NCBI GenBank assembly: GCA_028714995.1 | Contig: JAQTLI010000007.1 | Coordinates: 1-17,648 of the forward strand | Direction: 5' to 3' | Length of the DNA stretch: 17,648 nucleotides | DNA from: Methylobacter sp. | Lineage (GTDB): Bacteria > Pseudomonadota > Gammaproteobacteria > Methylococcales > Methylomonadaceae | Shown here: positions 14,625 to 17,648 of the stretch, one piece after another | How positions within the stretch are numbered: position 1 is the stretch's first letter | Layout: every line of letters begins with the position of its first letter | Notes under the pieces: generated by a model | Seen by the model: the letters and a program-made list of their open reading frames with translations, nothing else | Database searches by the model: none | Told to the model about the DNA's origin: nothing | Translations under genes and position numbers: made by a program

Positions 14625-14668
14625 CTGCATGGATGCAGGAGGTAGAGCAATGCAGGAGCAATTGCCGA
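14625..14668 (+). repeat. dispersed repeat, copy 2
   Basis: Positions 14633-14668 match 1476-1511 at 33 of 36 bases in the same orientation. Here the CTGCAT (14625-14630) and ATGCAG (14633-14638) arms are only 2 nt apart, against 20 nt in copy 1. The repeat ends 4 bp from the thiC stop codon, so it is in the thiC 3' UTR. Translated, it gives spurious small reading frames on the minus strand. Confidence 0.65.
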
Positions 14669-14672
14669 GTCC

Positions 14673-16541
14673 TTAAACTTTGTGATAAATATCAGCGCCT
14701 TCTTCAAGGAACTGTTTGGATTTCTCATCCATGCCTTTTAATAAAGCCTCTTCTTCTTTGAGACCTTTTTCCGCCGCATAGTCGCGTACATCCTGACTGA
14801 TCTTCATCGAGCAGAAATGCGGCCCGCACATTGAGCAAAAATGCGCAACTTTAGCGGAGTCTTTGGGCAGGGTCTCATCATGAAATTCACGCGCTTTTTC
14901 AGGATCAAGACCGATGTTGAACTGGTCTTCCCAACGGAATTCAAAACGTGCCTTGGACATGGCATTGTCGCGCGCCTGCGCGCCGGGATGGCCTTTAGCC
15001 AAATCGGCAGCATGGGCGGCGATTTTGTAAGTCACGATGCCTTCGCGCACATCTTGCTTATTCGGCAAGCCCAAATGCTCTTTTTGGGTAACATAGCAGA
15101 GCATCGCGCAACCGTACCAGCCGATATTAGCCGCCCCAATCGCCGAGGTAATATGGTCGTAGCCGGGCGCAATATCGGTCGTCAGCGGGCCCAAGGTATA
15201 GAAAGGCGCTTCGCCGCACTCTTCAAGCTGCTTGTCCATATTGACCTTAATCATGTGCAACGGCACGTGACCCGGTCCTTCTATCATGGTTTGCACGTCG
15301 TGTTTCCAGGCGATTTTGGTCAGTTCGCCCAAGGTTTCCAGTTCGCCGAATTGCGCGGCATCATTGGCATCGTAGATTGAGCCGGGGCGCAAGCCATCGC
15401 CTAATGAAAAGGACACATCATAGGCTTTCATGATTTCGCAGATTTCTTCAAAGTGCGTATACAAAAAGCTTTCTGTGTGATGCGCCAGACACCATTTCGC
15501 CATGATAGAACCGCCACGGGAAACAATGCCGGTCATGCGTTTTGCGGTTAACGGCACATGGTGCAAGCGCACCCCGGCATGAATTGTAAAGTAATCCACG
15601 CCCTGCTCAGCTTGCTCGATCAAGGTATCGCGGAAGATTTCCCAGGTCAGGTCTTCGGCTTTGCCGTTGACTTTTTCCAACGCCTGATAGATAGGCACGG
15701 TACCGATGGGCACAGGCGAGTTGCGTAAAATCCATTCGCGGGTTTCGTGGATGTTCTTACCTGTCGATAAATCCATGATGGTATCGCCGCCCCAACGGAT
15801 ACCCCAAAGCATTTTTTCAACTTCTTCCTCAATAGACGAAGTCACCGCCGAATTGCCCAAATTACCGTTGATTTTAACCAGGAAATTGCGGCCAATAATC
15901 ATCGGCTCCAATTCAGGATGATTGATGTTGCAAGGAATAATGGCCCGACCTCTGGCTACTTCGTCACGGACAAACTCAGGAGTAATGACATCAGGTATTG
16001 ATGCGCCGAAAGAATCACCGGCATGCTGGTCTTTCCACAAATGGCGCATTTCTTCCATTTTCTGGTTTTCACGAATGGCGATAAACTCCATCTCCGGCGT
16101 GATAATGCCCTGTCTTGCATAATGCATTTGCGACACATTTTTTCCTGCTTTTGCCCGACGCGGTTTGCGGATATGCTCAAAACGCAGCTCAGCGGTAGCA
16201 GGATCTTCAAGACGCTGACGGCCGAATTCCGAGCTGGGGCCTGTTAGTTCTTCAGTGTCGTTTCTTTCTGCTATCCAGGCAGAACGAATAGCGCCCAGAC
16301 CTTTTTTTAAATCAACTTCGACGTTAGGATCGGTATAAACGCCCGAGGTATCGTAAACATAAAGCGGCGGATTTTTTTCTGCGCCAAAATGTACAGGGGT
16401 ATCAGACAAGGTAATCTTGCGCATGGGAACTTGTATGCCAGGACGGCTGCCTTGAACATATATTTTTTCCGATGCGGGATAGGAATCGATTTTTACGCTA
16501 CTGGTATCGGTAGGCGTAACTTCTTTAATGACAGCGCTCAT
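14673..16541 (-). CDS. thiC: phosphomethylpyrimidine synthase ThiC
   Basis: ThiC is a radical-SAM enzyme that rearranges aminoimidazole ribotide to hydroxymethylpyrimidine phosphate, the pyrimidine half of thiamine. The C-terminal 4Fe-4S motif C-x2-C-x4-C is present at C569, C572 and C577 (HFCSMCGPHFCSM). Long conserved blocks run throughout, including MHYARQGIITPEMEF, NLGNSAVTSSIEEEVEK, WGGDTIMDLSTGKNI, VDYFTIHAGV, SLGDGLRPGSI and MIEGPGHVP. The ATG at 16541 is chosen because GGAG lies 6 bases before it; an in-frame TTG at 16553 would use that SD as coding sequence. It yields 622 aa, within the family range. Expression is controlled by a TPP riboswitch in the leader. No other thi gene is in the window. 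Confidence 0.97.
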   Translation of the reverse strand: MSAVIKEVTPTDTSSVKIDSYPASEKIYVQGSRPGIQVPMRKITLSDTPVHFGAEKNPPLYVYDTSGVYTDPNVEVDLKKGLGAIRSAWIAERNDTEELTGPSSEFGRQRLEDPATAELRFEHIRKPRRAKAGKNVSQMHYARQGIITPEMEFIAIRENQKMEEMRHLWKDQHAGDSFGASIPDVITPEFVRDEVARGRAIIPCNINHPELEPMIIGRNFLVKINGNLGNSAVTSSIEEEVEKMLWGIRWGGDTIMDLSTGKNIHETREWILRNSPVPIGTVPIYQALEKVNGKAEDLTWEIFRDTLIEQAEQGVDYFTIHAGVRLHHVPLTAKRMTGIVSRGGSIMAKWCLAHHTESFLYTHFEEICEIMKAYDVSFSLGDGLRPGSIYDANDAAQFGELETLGELTKIAWKHDVQTMIEGPGHVPLHMIKVNMDKQLEECGEAPFYTLGPLTTDIAPGYDHITSAIGAANIGWYGCAMLCYVTQKEHLGLPNKQDVREGIVTYKIAAHAADLAKGHPGAQARDNAMSKARFEFRWEDQFNIGLDPEKAREFHDETLPKDSAKVAHFCSMCGPHFCSMKISQDVRDYAAEKGLKEEEALLKGMDEKSKQFLEEGADIYHKV

Positions 16542-16547
16542 GCTTAT

Positions 16548-16551
16548 CTCC
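16548..16551 (-). promoter_or_regulatory. Shine-Dalgarno fixing the thiC start
   Basis: GGAG on the minus strand, 6 bases before ATG 16541. It is the likely target of riboswitch control, since a partly complementary stretch (CCAACUU, minus strand, 16578-16584) lies between the aptamer and this site. Confidence 0.7.
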
Positions 16552-16586
16552 AAAACTTCAGAACAAGGCGCAGGGAAAAGTTGGGG

Positions 16587-16672
16587 GCTTTCCTACGCCG
16601 GTATTAACCGGGGTCAGGTTCAAAGGGTATTTCTCAGCCTCGAGATAAATCTTCGAAGCACCCCTAGCCTTT
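16587..16672 (-). ncRNA. TPP riboswitch (THI element) controlling thiC
   Basis: Read on the minus strand, the region runs from AGGCTAGGGGTGC through GGCTGAGAAATACCCTTTG and AACCTGACCCCGGTTAATAC to CCGGCGTAGGAAAGCC. The CTGAGA block, the ACCTGA block and the GCGTAGGAAA block are the conserved core of the THI-box aptamer that binds thiamine pyrophosphate. GGCU near the 5' end can pair with AGCC at the 3' end as the closing stem. About 45 nt separate the aptamer from the thiC start, with no U-tract terminator visible, so translational control through the SD is more likely than attenuation. Confidence 0.95.
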
Positions 16673-16714
16673 ACGGATGTGCAGCTACGTTAAAGGAAAA
16701 TGTCGAAGATTGCA

Positions 16715-16742
16715 AGATTAGCCAGTCCCGACATGACGGCAA
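16715..16742 (-). promoter_or_regulatory. possible thiC promoter
   Basis: On the minus strand TTGCCG (16737-16742) is followed after 16 bp by TAATCT (16715-16720), placing a transcription start about 40 nt before the riboswitch. The hexamers are only moderate matches. Confidence 0.3.
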
Positions 16743-16952
16743 ACACCTTGTAAAACAAATGGTTTTGATCAAGCCGATTGATTTCAAACCATTATTTACG
16801 CCACCATAAGCATCATTATCCTAGAATACTTTGGTTATTTGACTGTTAATTTATGCTTATCTCAAAAAAGCATTTTATTAGTTCTAGAACAATGATTTTT
16901 TCTATCAGCAATGTTAGAATCTCTCTAATTTCTGATCAAACTGATTTAACGG

Positions 16953-17648
16953 ATGTCGACAGACTCTCAACAAAACACCAGTCACACTCCATCACTGGAA
17001 TTCAAAAGCAGTACTTTTTCTGTACCTGTTTTAATCCTAACAAGTAATGATGTGACCGATATCAAGCAACGACTGCAAGATAAGATTAGTCTGGCGCCTG
17101 AGTTTTTCAGGAATTCGCCTTTGGTGTTTGACCTTGAAGAACTCAATAAACATGATCTCGACATCGATATTGATAAGCTCACAAAAATCATCCGTAGCCT
17201 GAAATTATTGCCAATTGGGATACGCGGCGGCAACACTGAACAGAATAAACGGGCATTAGCGCTTGGTATTCCAGTGCATTCTGGACATACCGCTGCCGCC
17301 CCTGTTAGGCCTAAAAAAGAAGAACCTGTTGCTGTAACTGCACCAAAACCTGAACCGCAAACAGAAATCGTATCAAGCACGCTGATCACGCAACCGATCC
17401 GCTCAGGTCAACGTATTTATGCCAAGGGTGATTTGGTTATTCTGGCTCAGGTCAGTGCCGGTGCCGAGATTCTGGCCGAGGGCAATATTCATGTCTACGG
17501 CTCACTAAGAGGCCGGGCTCTAGCTGGCGTACAGGGTAATACAGACGCACGCATTTTCTGCTCGGATTTACAGGCGGAACTTATCTCAATCGCCGGAACC
17601 TATAAACTCAGCGAAGATTTGAACGAAGCTGATCATACCAACCCCGTT
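16953..17648 (+). CDS. minC: septum site-determining protein MinC, 3' end outside window
   Basis: MinC, with MinD, inhibits FtsZ ring formation away from midcell. The visible 232 residues begin at ATG 16953; an in-frame TAA at 16947-16949 rules out an earlier start. The N-terminal FtsZ-inhibitory domain occupies about 1-105 (LEFKSSTFSVPVLIL near the start, LLPIGIRGG later). A Pro/Lys/Glu-rich linker follows (VRPKKEEPVAVTAPKPEPQ), then the C-terminal MinD-binding beta-helix with RSGQRIYAKGDLVIL, VSAGAEILAEGNIHVYG, SLRGRALAGVQG, ARIFCSDLQAELISIAGTY. These match E. coli MinC closely; only the last few residues are cut off by the right edge. minD and minE would be expected next. No strong SD is present, and a weak TAGAAT (16915-16920) is the best -10 candidate. 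Confidence 0.94.
   Translation, partial: MSTDSQQNTSHTPSLEFKSSTFSVPVLILTSNDVTDIKQRLQDKISLAPEFFRNSPLVFDLEELNKHDLDIDIDKLTKIIRSLKLLPIGIRGGNTEQNKRALALGIPVHSGHTAAAPVRPKKEEPVAVTAPKPEPQTEIVSSTLITQPIRSGQRIYAKGDLVILAQVSAGAEILAEGNIHVYGSLRGRALAGVQGNTDARIFCSDLQAELISIAGTYKLSEDLNEADHTNPV

Noticed and set aside
14528..14728. Minus-strand small reading frame containing the stretch IAPALLYLLHPCSRWRPS
   Set aside because: It is a translation of repeat copy 2 and the adjoining hairpin, overlapping the thiC 3' end. It has no start signal and is best seen as a spurious frame produced by the repeat.
14841..15380. Plus-strand frame of 179 codons
   Set aside because: It is antisense to the highly conserved C-terminal part of thiC and shows no recognisable domain.
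16982..17389. Minus-strand frame of 135 codons
   Set aside because: It lies antisense within minC, whose protein sequence matches the MinC family across its length.
1..17648. CRISPR array, prophage, insertion sequence or tRNA
   Set aside because: No regularly spaced repeats, transposase or phage genes, or cloverleaf-like sequences with a CCA end were seen on reading both strands.

Overview
The window looks like a chromosomal segment of a gammaproteobacterium of moderate GC content. The SuhB, TrmJ, IscR, MinC, DgkA and ThiC sequences are all of gammaproteobacterial type. A TIGR04073-like (exosortase-associated) small secreted protein and the general composition make a methanotroph-like (Methylococcales) host my best guess, but this is an inference from remembered families, not a search result. 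Most of the window is ordinary housekeeping DNA. I see no CRISPR array, phage, transposase, tRNA or rRNA.

Layout. (1) Positions 3-419 hold the 3' end of an unrecognised gene, followed by a long perfect inverted repeat. (2) suhB (minus) diverges from a plus-strand run trmJ-cysE-iscR-iscS-iscA (1575-5151). This links tRNA modification, cysteine synthesis and Fe-S assembly. The iscR promoter carries a half-conserved IscR box. The run stops after iscA: iscU, hscB, hscA and fdx are absent, and the cysteine desulfurase is a short NifS-like form. (3) A GC-richer MFS transporter gene (5258-6436) converges on a small secreted TIGR04073-like protein. (4) A minus-strand metal-efflux-type RND block follows: periplasmic adaptor (10197-11246), then pump (6945-10043), with no outer-membrane channel gene in view. 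(5) gcvH-dgkA-PfkB kinase-mazG (11399-14025) run on the plus strand. (6) A UspA-type stress protein and thiC lie on the minus strand. thiC is preceded by a clear TPP riboswitch. (7) The window ends inside minC (plus), which runs off the right edge.

How the genes work together. CysE makes O-acetylserine for cysteine. IscS takes sulfur from cysteine, IscA handles iron or clusters, and IscR senses cluster status and probably represses its own operon. ThiC is itself a 4Fe-4S radical-SAM enzyme under thiamine-pyrophosphate control. The adaptor and RND pump should form a trans-envelope export complex with a channel encoded elsewhere.

Besides the genes, the most interesting non-coding signal is a 36-bp repeat (33/36 identical) present twice in the same orientation, once in the trmJ leader and once 4 bp beyond the thiC stop codon. 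In both places it is tied to a CTGCAT/ATGCAG hairpin. It looks like a dispersed palindromic repeat family. No gap between genes exceeds 300 bases.
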